From positions 1,674,001-1,738,000 of the forward strand of contig NZ_CP015922.1 in the NCBI RefSeq assembly GCF_001659725.1: a stretch of DNA of 64,000 bases, given 5' to 3'. The translations under genes were made by a program, and so were the position numbers. Of the stretch, positions 49,625-57,988 are shown piece by piece. Origin of the DNA: Polynucleobacter wuianus (GTDB lineage: Bacteria; Pseudomonadota; Gammaproteobacteria; Burkholderiales; Burkholderiaceae). The notes under the pieces are model-generated. The model did not search any database, was not told the origin of the DNA, and saw only the letters and a program-made list of their open reading frames with translations. Numbering within the stretch: the stretch's first letter is position 1; each line of letters begins with the position of its first letter.

Positions 49625-50551
49625 ATGACTAGAATTTATTTCAATGATGTGGTGACAAGGGATGGGTTTCAGATTGAGCCAAATTTTATTCCCACTGAAG
49701 ATAAGGTAAGGCTCATTAATGGCCTAAGTGAGTGTGGTTTTGCAAAAATAGAAGTCACATCATTCACGTCTCCCAAGGCAATACCAATGCTTAGAGATGC
49801 TGAGGAAGTCATGGGAAAAATCAAGCGCGTTGCTGGTGTCGAATATACCGTGCTAGTTCCTAATTTGCGTGGAGCTGAAAGGGCCCTAGAGTCCCGTGCC
49901 GATGAATTCAACTTGGTGATGTCCACTTCTGAAATGCATAACCTTGCTAATCTGCGAATGACTCGAGAAAAAAGCTTCGCTGGTCTGACTGAGGTCATTC
50001 GATACGTAGATGGTAGAACGCCAATTAATGTTTCTTTGTCAACTTCCTTTGGTTGTCCAATGGAGGGCGAAGTACCCCAAGAGGTGATTGAACTGTTTGC
50101 ACAACGTTTTGCAGATTTAGGTGTGCGTGGTTTAACGATTTGCGATACCACTGGTATGGCAAATCCATCCCAAGTAGCAAAGATGGCTGAATCACTGCAA
50201 AAGAAATTTCCTAAGCTGCAGTTGACCTTTCATTTTCACAATACAAGAGGAATGGGTTTAGCTAACGTATTAGCTGCAGCACAAGCAGGAATTATTCGTT
50301 TTGATGGTTCCTTGGGCGGCTTAGGTGGCTGTCCTTATGCACCTGGCGCGAGCGGTAATATCTCAAGCGAAGATGCCATTCATATGCTCGATGCGATGGG
50401 TTATGACACTGGCATTGATATTCCAAAATTATTGGGTTTTGCAAGAGAGTTGCCAATGATTGTTGGTCACGCTGTTCCTGGCCAAGTTGTTAAAGCAGGT
50501 CTTACCTATGACTTGCATCCAGCACCTTCATTTATTAACGACCTGCGCTGA
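49625..50551 (+). CDS. Hydroxymethylglutaryl-CoA lyase family
   Basis: A 308-residue TIM-barrel lyase that splits a 3-hydroxyacyl-CoA to acetyl-CoA and a keto-acid or aldehyde. The catalytic VTRDGFQ (about 9-15), metal ligands FHFHNTRGMGLAN (about 200-212) and signature GLGGCPYAPGASGN (about 235-248, with the active Cys) are present. HMG-CoA is only one possible substrate; the pairing with a CoA-transferase is typical of aromatic or methyl-branched acid routes. Confidence 0.9.
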   Translation: MTRIYFNDVVTRDGFQIEPNFIPTEDKVRLINGLSECGFAKIEVTSFTSPKAIPMLRDAEEVMGKIKRVAGVEYTVLVPNLRGAERALESRADEFNLVMSTSEMHNLANLRMTREKSFAGLTEVIRYVDGRTPINVSLSTSFGCPMEGEVPQEVIELFAQRFADLGVRGLTICDTTGMANPSQVAKMAESLQKKFPKLQLTFHFHNTRGMGLANVLAAAQAGIIRFDGSLGGLGGCPYAPGASGNISSEDAIHMLDAMGYDTGIDIPKLLGFARELPMIVGHAVPGQVVKAGLTYDLHPAPSFINDLR

Positions 50552-50560
50552 GGTGAAGCA

Positions 50561-50956
50561 ATGATAGATTACTTGGATCATTTAGTGCTTACAACCGCCA
50601 ATGAATCTGCCTGCGTTGATTTTTATACTCGCATCCTAGGCATGAAGTTGGAATCATTCATAGGGGGCACGCCTCCCGTTGAGCGCAAGGCATTTAAGTT
50701 CGGCAATCAAAAGATCAATCTTCACATTAAAGGGAGGGAGTTTGAGCCGAAGGCAGATATTCCAACGCCTGGCTCATTAGACCTTTGCTTTATTGCTGAT
50801 CGACCTTTAACTGAGGTGATAGCACTCCTCGCAAAAGAACGCTGGCCAATTATTGAAGGTCCAGTTATACGGACAGGTGCAACATCCAAGATTAACTCTG
50901 TCTATGTGCGAGATCCAGATCAGAACCTCATTGAGATTAGCGAGAGTATTGGGTAG
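50561..50956 (+). CDS. VOC-family protein
   Basis: A 131-residue vicinal-oxygen-chelate protein (glyoxalase/dioxygenase fold). IDYLDHLVLTTANESACVDFYTRILGMKLE and DPDQNLIEISE hold the family metal residues. It lies in the lyase operon. It may be an isomerase or dioxygenase; substrate unknown. Confidence 0.82.
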   Translation: MIDYLDHLVLTTANESACVDFYTRILGMKLESFIGGTPPVERKAFKFGNQKINLHIKGREFEPKADIPTPGSLDLCFIADRPLTEVIALLAKERWPIIEGPVIRTGATSKINSVYVRDPDQNLIEISESIG

Positions 50957-51075
50957 CCCCATAGACCATTGATTTGCCAATACCCTCATCATTCACGATG
51001 AGTGTATCTACTGCTCACAAGTTTTTGGAGAATATGGTGTAGAGTAATTCATATAAAAAGTATCTTGGAGACAAA

Positions 51076-52119
51076 ATGAAAATAACTAAAACAGTATTTC
51101 TGGGTCTGATAGCGTTTGTTGGTTTATCTCAAGTTTTTGCTGCCAATAAAATTGAGATGAATGAGTACATGATTCAAAGTGATACTCCTGGCATCTCTCT
51201 TTACGTTCGCAATAAACATCTAGCGGGAATGAAAAAATTCTCCCCAGAAAAGACCTTGCTTTATGTGCATGGTTCTACCTATCCATCTGAAACAGCATTT
51301 GACCTGTCGCTGGGTGGTACATCTTGGATGGAATACATTGCTTCAAAAGGCTATGACGTTTGGTTAGTGGATTTGCGTGGATATGGAAAATCTACCAGGC
51401 CACCTGAGATGGATCAGCCTGCAGAACAGAATCCTCCTCTAGTTCGAACTACCGTTGCAGTAAGTGACGTCTCTAGTGCAGTAGATTACATCCTCAAAAA
51501 ACGCAGTATCAATAAGTTGAATTTACTAGGATGGTCTTGGGGTACAACCATCATGGGTAAATACACTGCTGAAAATAATCAGAAGGTGAATAAGCTAGTT
51601 TTATATGCTCCGCAATGGTTGCGCCAAGGCGGAGCGCCGTTGACTGACAAAGGTGGTCCATTAGGCGCCTATCGCGTTGCTTCTGTTGCGGATGCGAAGA
51701 ATCGCTGGCTAACTGGTGTTCCAGAGAACGCGAAAGCGACTTTAATTCCAGAGGGTTGGTTCGAGAAATGGGCGGCAGCCACATTTGAGACGGATCCATG
51801 GGGTAAAAATCAGAGCCCTAAAAAATTGCGTGCACCAAACGGTACGGTGCAAGATGCTAGAGAGTTCTGGACGGCGGGCATTCCGGTGTATGAGCCAAAA
51901 GACATTCGAGTGCCAGTCATGCTCGTGCATGCAGAGTGGGATGCAGATCTACCGAGTTACATGATGTATGAATACTTCACCAAGCTGGAAAATGCACCTT
52001 ACAAAATCATGTTGCAGATTAGTGAGGGTACTCACACCATCATTATGGAAAAGAATCGTATGTTGATGTTTAATGGCGTTCAGGAGTTCTTAGATAGCAA
52101 TTTCAAGCCAGAAAAATAA
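51076..52119 (+). CDS. Secreted alpha/beta hydrolase
   Basis: A 347-residue protein with a signal peptide (MKITKTVFLGLIAFVGLSQVFA). LLYVHGSTYPSE near 60, DVWLVDLRGYGKSTRP near 95 and nucleophile GWSWGTTIMG near 155 are present, with late Asp (HAEWDAD) and His (EGTHTII). TTGGAG precedes the ATG. It begins a possible operon with the FAH and TctC genes. Confidence 0.85.
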   Translation: MKITKTVFLGLIAFVGLSQVFAANKIEMNEYMIQSDTPGISLYVRNKHLAGMKKFSPEKTLLYVHGSTYPSETAFDLSLGGTSWMEYIASKGYDVWLVDLRGYGKSTRPPEMDQPAEQNPPLVRTTVAVSDVSSAVDYILKKRSINKLNLLGWSWGTTIMGKYTAENNQKVNKLVLYAPQWLRQGGAPLTDKGGPLGAYRVASVADAKNRWLTGVPENAKATLIPEGWFEKWAAATFETDPWGKNQSPKKLRAPNGTVQDAREFWTAGIPVYEPKDIRVPVMLVHAEWDADLPSYMMYEYFTKLENAPYKIMLQISEGTHTIIMEKNRMLMFNGVQEFLDSNFKPEK

Positions 52120-52150
52120 GAGCCAAAATAAACAGTTTTTAGGAGTTTGA

Positions 52151-53131
52151 ATGAAGTTAGCTAGTTTGAAAACGGGTAGTCGTGATGGAGCCTTGCTTGT
52201 AGTATCAAAAGATATGAATCGCGCAGTAGTGGTTTCGCAGATTGCGAAAACTATGCAAGAGGCAATTGAAAATTGGGACGCGACTAGGCCTGGTCTAGAT
52301 AAGGTCTACGAGCAACTCAATGCTGACATTTTAAAGGATGCCTTTGCTCTTGATGTTTCTAAACTAGAGAGCCCTTTCCCAAGAAGCTATCAGTTTTTAG
52401 ATGGTTCTGTATACCTACATCATATGGAAAAAGCGCGTAAGGCAAGGGGCGCAGAAATGCCCCCTAATTACAAAACTGAACCATTGATGTATCAGGGCTT
52501 ATCAGATCGATTCTGTGGCCCAACTGAAACGATGGTATTTCCGGATGCTACATTAGAACCAGACTATGAGGCTGAGGTTGCGATTGTTGTGGATGATGTA
52601 CCCATGGGTACATCAAAGTTGGATGCAGGTAAGCATATTAAGTTAGTGATGCTTTTGAATGATTACACCTTGCGATCTTTAACCAAAACGGAGTTACCTA
52701 AGGGGTTTGGCTTTATGCAGGCTAAGCCTACCAGCGCATTTTCACCGGTTGCAGTCACTTTGGATGAGTTAGGGAATAAATGGGATGGTGAAAAATTACA
52801 CCTTCCATTGATATCCGGTATCAACGGCAAGCAAATGGGACAGCCCAATACTGGCAAGGACATGTTCTTTACTTATCTAGATTTGATTGAGCATGCTTGT
52901 CGAACTCGGTCGCTAAGTGCGGGAACCATAATTGGTGCGGGATCAGTAACTAACCAAGATGAGGCAAGTGGATTTGGTTGTGTAGCTGAGGCTCGCATTC
53001 ATGAACAAATGATGCACGGAAAAGCTAGCACTCCTTTTCTGAAAGATGGCGATGAAGTCTATATAGAAATGCTGGATGACCAAGGCCAATCCATCTTTGG
53101 TGCCATTCGTCAAAAAATTCAAACCTTGTAA
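52151..53131 (+). CDS. Fumarylacetoacetate hydrolase-family protein
   Basis: A 326-residue metal enzyme. The core PDATLEPDYEAEVAIVVDDVPMG (about 135-160, with metal Glu residues), LMLLNDYTLRSL and GAGSVTNQDEASGFG are typical. It cleaves C-C bonds in diketo acids or acts as a decarboxylase/isomerase. It lies next to a TctC receptor 6 bases downstream, so it likely acts on the imported acid. Confidence 0.88.
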   Translation: MKLASLKTGSRDGALLVVSKDMNRAVVVSQIAKTMQEAIENWDATRPGLDKVYEQLNADILKDAFALDVSKLESPFPRSYQFLDGSVYLHHMEKARKARGAEMPPNYKTEPLMYQGLSDRFCGPTETMVFPDATLEPDYEAEVAIVVDDVPMGTSKLDAGKHIKLVMLLNDYTLRSLTKTELPKGFGFMQAKPTSAFSPVAVTLDELGNKWDGEKLHLPLISGINGKQMGQPNTGKDMFFTYLDLIEHACRTRSLSAGTIIGAGSVTNQDEASGFGCVAEARIHEQMMHGKASTPFLKDGDEVYIEMLDDQGQSIFGAIRQKIQTL

Positions 53132-53137
53132 ATCACT

Positions 53138-54094
53138 ATGCTGATTAGAACTCTTCTGGCATCGATATTTATTGTGGGCTCGGTGTGTGCTCAAACAACA
53201 TTATCTGACAAGCCAATTACTTTGGTACAAGGATTTGGAACGGGCGGAAACTCCGATACGATTGCTCGCATCATTGCTCCTGGGCTCTCCAGAGAATTGG
53301 GGCAACCAGTGGTTGTGGAGGCTAAAACAGGTGCGGGCGGAAATATTGCCAGTGCTGCCGTTGCAAAATCAGTACCTGATGGTAATACATTGATATTGAT
53401 GACTGGCGGCCACGCAGTATCAGCGGCTTTATATAACCAGCTGAGTTTTAATCCCCTAGATGATTTTGATTGGATTTCTTTGGTCACCCAGTTTCCATTT
53501 GCAGTGTCTGTAAGTGAAGATAGTAAATTTAAGTCGCTAGCAGATGTGATAAAGGCTGCTAAAGCAATGCCTGATGCCATTTCATATACCTCTGTTGGTA
53601 TTGGCTCAACCCAGCATTTATCTGGCGAATTATTTGCATCGATGGCTGGCGTCAAGATGATGCATGTTCCATATAAAGGTGGTGCAGGTCCATTGCAGGA
53701 TGTCTTGGGTGGAAGAGTGGATGTGATGTTTGATTCAATTACTGTGACCAAGACCCAGATAGAGTCAGGCAAATTGAGAGCTCTTGGAGTCACCTCGTTA
53801 AAGTCCTATAAGTTATTGCCAGGCATTTCTCCGGTTGCCGATACCATACCTGGCTATGAGGTTACCTCTTGGACTGGGGTTGCGGCTCCCAAAGGAATAA
53901 ATCCAGAAGTATTAAAGCGTATACACACAGCCCTCCTTAAAGTCTTATCGGATCCTGAAGTGATCGCAAAACTTGAGAATACGGGTGGTCTGGTTACCCC
54001 ATCTACGTCAAGCTTACGAATGAAACAATATGTAGCTGCACAAATTGCCAAATGGAAGAAGGTGGTAGCCTTGGCTAACATCCAAAAACAATAG
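53138..54094 (+). CDS. TctC/Bug-family periplasmic solute receptor
   Basis: A 318-residue receptor with a signal (MLIRTLLASIFIVGSVCA). ITLVQGFGTGGNSDTIARIIAPGLSREL and MMHVPYKGGAGPLQDVLGGRVDVMFD are characteristic. No permease nearby. Co-transcribed with the FAH and VOC genes. Confidence 0.9.
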   Translation: MLIRTLLASIFIVGSVCAQTTLSDKPITLVQGFGTGGNSDTIARIIAPGLSRELGQPVVVEAKTGAGGNIASAAVAKSVPDGNTLILMTGGHAVSAALYNQLSFNPLDDFDWISLVTQFPFAVSVSEDSKFKSLADVIKAAKAMPDAISYTSVGIGSTQHLSGELFASMAGVKMMHVPYKGGAGPLQDVLGGRVDVMFDSITVTKTQIESGKLRALGVTSLKSYKLLPGISPVADTIPGYEVTSWTGVAAPKGINPEVLKRIHTALLKVLSDPEVIAKLENTGGLVTPSTSSLRMKQYVAAQIAKWKKVVALANIQKQ

Positions 54095-54109
54095 TCACCT
54101 GGAGTGCAA

Positions 54110-54652
54110 ATGCTTTGTAAAAGACTTCATCACGCCGCCTATCGCTGTCTTGATGCTAAAGATACCGTAAGGTTTTATACCGAGGTATTGGGATTAAAGT
54201 TTTCTCATGCAATGGGTGAGGATCATGTCCCTTCTACTGGATTATATAGCCCCCATATCCACATTTTTTTTCAGATGGAGGATGGTAGTTGTATTGCATT
54301 CTTTGAGTGTCCTAAGGATCCTGGAAACATTAAAGATAAAGATTCACCGGATTGGATACAGCATTTTGCATTTAAGGTAGAAAGCCTTGAAGTATTGATG
54401 CAAGCAAAAAAAGATCTAGAGTTAAAAGGGCTTGAAGTATTGGGCCCAACTAATCATGATGATTTCATCACCTCTATTTATTTCTTTGATCCCTCCGGAC
54501 ATCGCCTTGAGCTAACTGCTGATACTTGTGAGAAAACTATGTATCCTATTTTTGAGGCTGAAGCCCCTAAAGTATTGGCCCTATGGGATGAGACTCATGA
54601 CTGGTCTCAGAGAGAAAAAATATTTGGCTCAAAGTCTGGGTATAAGCGATAG
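54110..54652 (+). CDS. VOC-family protein (dioxygenase-like)
   Basis: A 180-residue protein. HHAAYRCLDAKDTVRFYTEVLGLKFSHAMGEDHV and the C-terminal FFDPSGHRLELTADT hold metal ligands of the fold. CCTGGAG lies just before ATG 54110. It resembles ring-cleavage dioxygenase or glyoxalase domains in sequence. Last gene of the operon. Confidence 0.82.
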   Translation: MLCKRLHHAAYRCLDAKDTVRFYTEVLGLKFSHAMGEDHVPSTGLYSPHIHIFFQMEDGSCIAFFECPKDPGNIKDKDSPDWIQHFAFKVESLEVLMQAKKDLELKGLEVLGPTNHDDFITSIYFFDPSGHRLELTADTCEKTMYPIFEAEAPKVLALWDETHDWSQREKIFGSKSGYKR

Positions 54653-54661
54653 CTGATGAAT

Positions 54662-55621
54662 TTATTCAGCCTGAATATTAGAAATCTTAACAATTGTTTT
54701 ATAGCGTTTTAAATCTCCTTGTATCGCATTTATATATTCTTGTGAGGTACTTCCCACTGGAATAAAGCCACCCTTTATTAAGAAATTCTTGAAATCAGCA
54801 TCTTTAATTGCTTTGATTGCTGCACGCTGGAGGATAGTAATAATATATTCAGGAGTCTTTGCTGGCGCAAATAGGCCAAACCTACTACCTACCCAATGAA
54901 ATCCATTAACTGTCTCAGAAATTGCAGGAACATCTGGCGTAGAAGATAGCCTCTTGGTATCTTTACCAACGGCTGCAAGAGCTTTCAATTTTCCAGACTT
55001 AATCTGAGGCATTGCCAAAAGTGGATTCACAAATATGAATGTAACGTCTTCACGTATTGCAGCGGTAATCATATCTGGTATCCCTTTGTAGGGGACATGA
55101 ACTAATTTAACGCCAGATTCATGGCTTAAGGACTCAGCAAGGAAATGTTGACTACCTCCGATTCCGGGTGATCCATAAGAGAGCAGGTCTGGCTTTGATT
55201 GGGCGACATTTAATAGATCTTTAAGGCTGTTATATGGGGAATTGCTACTCACCAGCATCAGATATCCCTCTATCGACATTCCTTCTGAGATGGGGGTGAA
55301 ATCCCGCAGGGTGTCATACTGTAATGATGGATTAATAGCTTGGGTTGCCACCATTGCGGAAGAGTTAAAGAGTAGTGTGTAACCATCTGCGGGTGCTTTG
55401 GCAACCAGCTCAACTCCCAATATGCCATTCCCACCAGGTTTATTTTCAATAATAAAATTTTGTTTTAAATTGGCTTCCATGAAGTACGCCAATTTTCTGG
55501 CTAGCACATCGTTAGTTCCGCCGGCAGGAAAGGGCACAATGATTTTAATTGGCTTATCTGGAAAAGCAGCATGCGTATTCGATAATATAAAAAAAGTAAA
55601 ACAAATAAATAAGAGGCGCAT
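54662..55621 (-). CDS. TctC/Bug-family periplasmic solute receptor
   Basis: A 319-residue receptor with signal MRLLFICFTFFILSNTHAAF, then IKIIVPFPAGGTNDVLARKLAYFME and LVHVPYKGIPDMITAAI. It is convergent with the VOC gene and follows the cupin gene in a two-gene operon. Fourth receptor of this family in the window. Confidence 0.9.
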   Translation of the reverse strand: MRLLFICFTFFILSNTHAAFPDKPIKIIVPFPAGGTNDVLARKLAYFMEANLKQNFIIENKPGGNGILGVELVAKAPADGYTLLFNSSAMVATQAINPSLQYDTLRDFTPISEGMSIEGYLMLVSSNSPYNSLKDLLNVAQSKPDLLSYGSPGIGGSQHFLAESLSHESGVKLVHVPYKGIPDMITAAIREDVTFIFVNPLLAMPQIKSGKLKALAAVGKDTKRLSSTPDVPAISETVNGFHWVGSRFGLFAPAKTPEYIITILQRAAIKAIKDADFKNFLIKGGFIPVGSTSQEYINAIQGDLKRYKTIVKISNIQAE

Positions 55622-55635
55622 AAAATTTCTGGAAT

Positions 55636-56235
55636 TTATTTTTTTGAACTTGCGTAAGCGTCTAAAGAGAATTTCCAGCCATTCTCCTCAAGTTTATCAA
55701 CCATCTCTTGCCCGTATTTTTCTATGATTGGTATAGCCCCTTGTGGGAGTCTTCCAACATCATTGAACTCTTCCTTTTTCCCTTGAATAATTACTAATAG
55801 ATGTGCATCCTGATCGGATATATTAATAAATTGCCGAGCCACCTTTGGTGGCATTGAGATCATGTCGTAGGGCTCGAGAATAATTTTTTCCTGCCCCTCA
55901 TCACCCCAGCGTATTTCCCATCTCCCGCTTAATGCCATAAATGTTTCCGTTGTCATCCAATGCACATGAAGGCCTGGGCCATCACCTGGTTCTGCCAGTG
56001 CAATCGCAACCCTGATATCTCCTTTATCTCCTTCAATAATGGCTGGGTTTGGTGAAAGTCTTCCTGGCAGCCCTTCGGGAGCCATTAATACATAGTTTGC
56101 TTTTGGGTTAAACATTCTCATGACTTCCATAGGAATGCCTAGATCTTTCGCCCAATGACTCGATCTAGGCTTCAAATCTTTGAAGCGAGCTATACGCAAC
56201 TGCATTTCTGCCTGGCTGGGACAAATCGTTTTCAT
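55636..56235 (-). CDS. Cupin-domain protein
   Basis: 199 residues. The cupin core GDGPGLHVHWMTTETFMALSGRWEIRWG (about 92-120) carries the His/Glu metal set, and the second motif is PPKVARQFINIS. AAGGAGAC lies upstream on the minus strand. It may be a dioxygenase or sensor for the acid bound by the adjacent receptor. Confidence 0.82.
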   Translation of the reverse strand: MKTICPSQAEMQLRIARFKDLKPRSSHWAKDLGIPMEVMRMFNPKANYVLMAPEGLPGRLSPNPAIIEGDKGDIRVAIALAEPGDGPGLHVHWMTTETFMALSGRWEIRWGDEGQEKIILEPYDMISMPPKVARQFINISDQDAHLLVIIQGKKEEFNDVGRLPQGAIPIIEKYGQEMVDKLEENGWKFSLDAYASSKK

Positions 56236-56283
56236 TGGAAGGGTCTCCTTGGGTAATTAGTACCATCCAATATAGCGAATAAT

Positions 56284-56496
56284 ATGAAAAGGAGCTATGA
56301 GTATTGGCCTGCTTGGTAGTTATACGGATACCTTGTGGAGCATAGTCAGAAGCCTGACAAAGCTTCTGGTGCTGATGCAGATCCAAAAAAACCAAATCCA
56401 AAAGATACGAGCTTACGAATTGATGGTAATGGTGGATCAACCAATCGATCGGCAGGCGGAAAAGCTATTCTGAAGCAGCGTATTCCATTTGATTAG
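56284..56496 (+). pseudogene. Possible frameshifted small gene
   Basis: AAGGAG precedes ATG 56297, but that frame gives an odd peptide. In the next frame over, from about 56330 to TAG 56496, a coherent hydrophilic tail appears (QKPDKASGADADPKK..., ending KQRIPFD). A start plus a one-base shift would make a roughly 65-residue protein. Low confidence. Confidence 0.25.
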
Positions 56497-57254
56497 CCAC
56501 GACCAACAAATGGCATATTTGTTGCCATGATGGTCATATTCAGAATATTGCTCTCTAAGGGTAGTTGGGCCATATGCAGTACCGCATCTCCAACATGATC
56601 AACATCCATGCGCGGCTCTACTTTGATAGAGTGATCTGCCTGAATAATTCCTGCAGCCATACGTTCGGTCATTTCGGTAGCAGCATTGCCAATATCAATT
56701 TGTCCACATGCAATATTGAATAGTCTGCCGTCTAGGGCAATCGTTTTTGTTAAGCCAGTAATAGCGTGTTTAGTGCTGGTATATGGCGCCGACATCGGTC
56801 TTGGTGCATGAGCAGAGATTGAACCGTTATTAATAATGCGGCCACCCTGAGGCGATTGCGCCTTCATCATGCGAATAGCTTCTTGGGAGCATAAGAAGGC
56901 TCCGCACAAATTAGCATTGACTACATTCATCCATTGTTCATAAGTGAGGTCTTCCATAGGAATAGCAGGGGCGCCAATGCCAGCATTATTAAACAGCACA
57001 TCAATGCGTCCGAATTTATTTTTAAGGGCAGCAAAGAGTTTTTTAACTTGATCCGGCTTGCCTACATCACACGCAACGGCTAGGCAATTTTCTGCTGTGC
57101 CACCAATATCCACAATTGCCTTTTCGAGCTTGTCGAGATTACGCCCAGTTAGCACTACCTGATAGCCCCCACGTAAGAGCGCCTTGGCTGCTGCTCTACC
57201 AATTCCAACGCCGGCGCCCGTAACGAGTGCCACTTTTTGATTTGCTTGGGTCAT
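56493..57254 (-). CDS. Short-chain dehydrogenase/reductase
   Basis: 253 residues. The NAD(P) motif VTGAGVGIGRAAAKAL (about 10-25), NNAGIGAPA, and catalytic S-Y-K (GSISA..., YTSTKHA near 160) are present. NADP versus NAD and substrate are not readable. Probably starts 57254 behind GAAAGACG. Confidence 0.88.
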   Translation of the reverse strand: MTQANQKVALVTGAGVGIGRAAAKALLRGGYQVVLTGRNLDKLEKAIVDIGGTAENCLAVACDVGKPDQVKKLFAALKNKFGRIDVLFNNAGIGAPAIPMEDLTYEQWMNVVNANLCGAFLCSQEAIRMMKAQSPQGGRIINNGSISAHAPRPMSAPYTSTKHAITGLTKTIALDGRLFNIACGQIDIGNAATEMTERMAAGIIQADHSIKVEPRMDVDHVGDAVLHMAQLPLESNILNMTIMATNMPFVGRG

Positions 57255-57312
57255 GACGTCTTTCTTAAATTGTCTCGAATGGTATTTGCTACTTATTTTA
57301 TCTGTTGCGAGT

Positions 57313-57657
57313 CTACGCTTTTATGCGTGCGCTCTTACGGGTTTTTTCAAAAAAGTGATCTGGTTTCGATTTAACCCACTGGATAAAACGTTGCATTTCT
57401 GGATGTTCTTGCAGAGCTGACGCGGTATGAAGGTGGGTAGCTAACTCAGTCTCAGTAAATAGTGCATGGATTTGGCGATGGCAGATGCGATGTAGATACT
57501 CCGTTGTTTTGCCACCTTTGGATTTAGGTACCAGGTGATGCGCATCTTTTTGGGATTCGGGGATCAACCGCTCACAAATAGGGCATACAACTTCCTGAGC
57601 CTTTGGCATTAGCTTAGGCTCTAAAGAAATTAGCTTCTGTCGAATTTTTCCAATCAT
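57313..57657 (-). CDS. HNH endonuclease domain protein
   Basis: A 114-residue protein with zinc pair CPICERL (about 25-31), the HNH core DAHHLVPKSKGGKTTEYLHRICHRQIHALF (about 38-67). Free-standing HNH proteins of this size occur widely in betaproteobacteria. Divergent from the photolyase cluster. DNA target unknown. Confidence 0.82.
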   Translation of the reverse strand: MIGKIRQKLISLEPKLMPKAQEVVCPICERLIPESQKDAHHLVPKSKGGKTTEYLHRICHRQIHALFTETELATHLHTASALQEHPEMQRFIQWVKSKPDHFFEKTRKSARIKA

Positions 57658-57686
57658 GGGTATCTAGCGCTGGATGGGGTGCCATA

Positions 57687-57715
57687 CCAGTTTATTAAAT
57701 AAGTCTTAAACTTGC
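57687..57715 (+). promoter_or_regulatory. 29-nt start-proximal motif, copy 1
   Basis: CCAGTTTATT, AAATAAGTCTTAAA and CTTGC end 3 bases before the ATG of the TIGR03643 gene. It is 27/29 identical to 60440-60468. No Shine-Dalgarno site is present, so it may be a promoter giving a leaderless mRNA. Confidence 0.7.
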
Positions 57716-57718
57716 ACA

Positions 57719-57988
57719 ATGCCAAGATTCTCTCCAAAAACGCTCTCTGAATCGGATATTTCCCGCCTAATTGAAATGGCTTGGGAAGACCGAACTCCAT
57801 TTGATGCCATTGAGCAATCCTTTGGTCTGTCAGAATCACAGGTGATTCAGTTAATGCGACATGAGCTCAAAAGAGGGTCGTTTGAGTTATGGCGTAAACG
57901 CGTGACTGGCAGGACAACAAAACATGTCGCTCTGCGTTGTAAGTTAGTAGACAGAGCCTACTGCCCAACCCAGTATAAAAATAAATGA
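57719..57988 (+). CDS. TIGR03643/DUF2805-family protein
   Basis: An 89-residue basic protein. DISRLIEMAWEDRTPFDAIEQSFGLSESQVIQLMRHELKRGSFELWRKRVTGR is the family core, HTH-like. It typically accompanies photolyase-related genes and DUF2256. The stop overlaps the photolyase start (ATGA). Function unknown, perhaps a DNA-binding partner of the repair enzyme. Confidence 0.88.
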   Translation: MPRFSPKTLSESDISRLIEMAWEDRTPFDAIEQSFGLSESQVIQLMRHELKRGSFELWRKRVTGRTTKHVALRCKLVDRAYCPTQYKNK

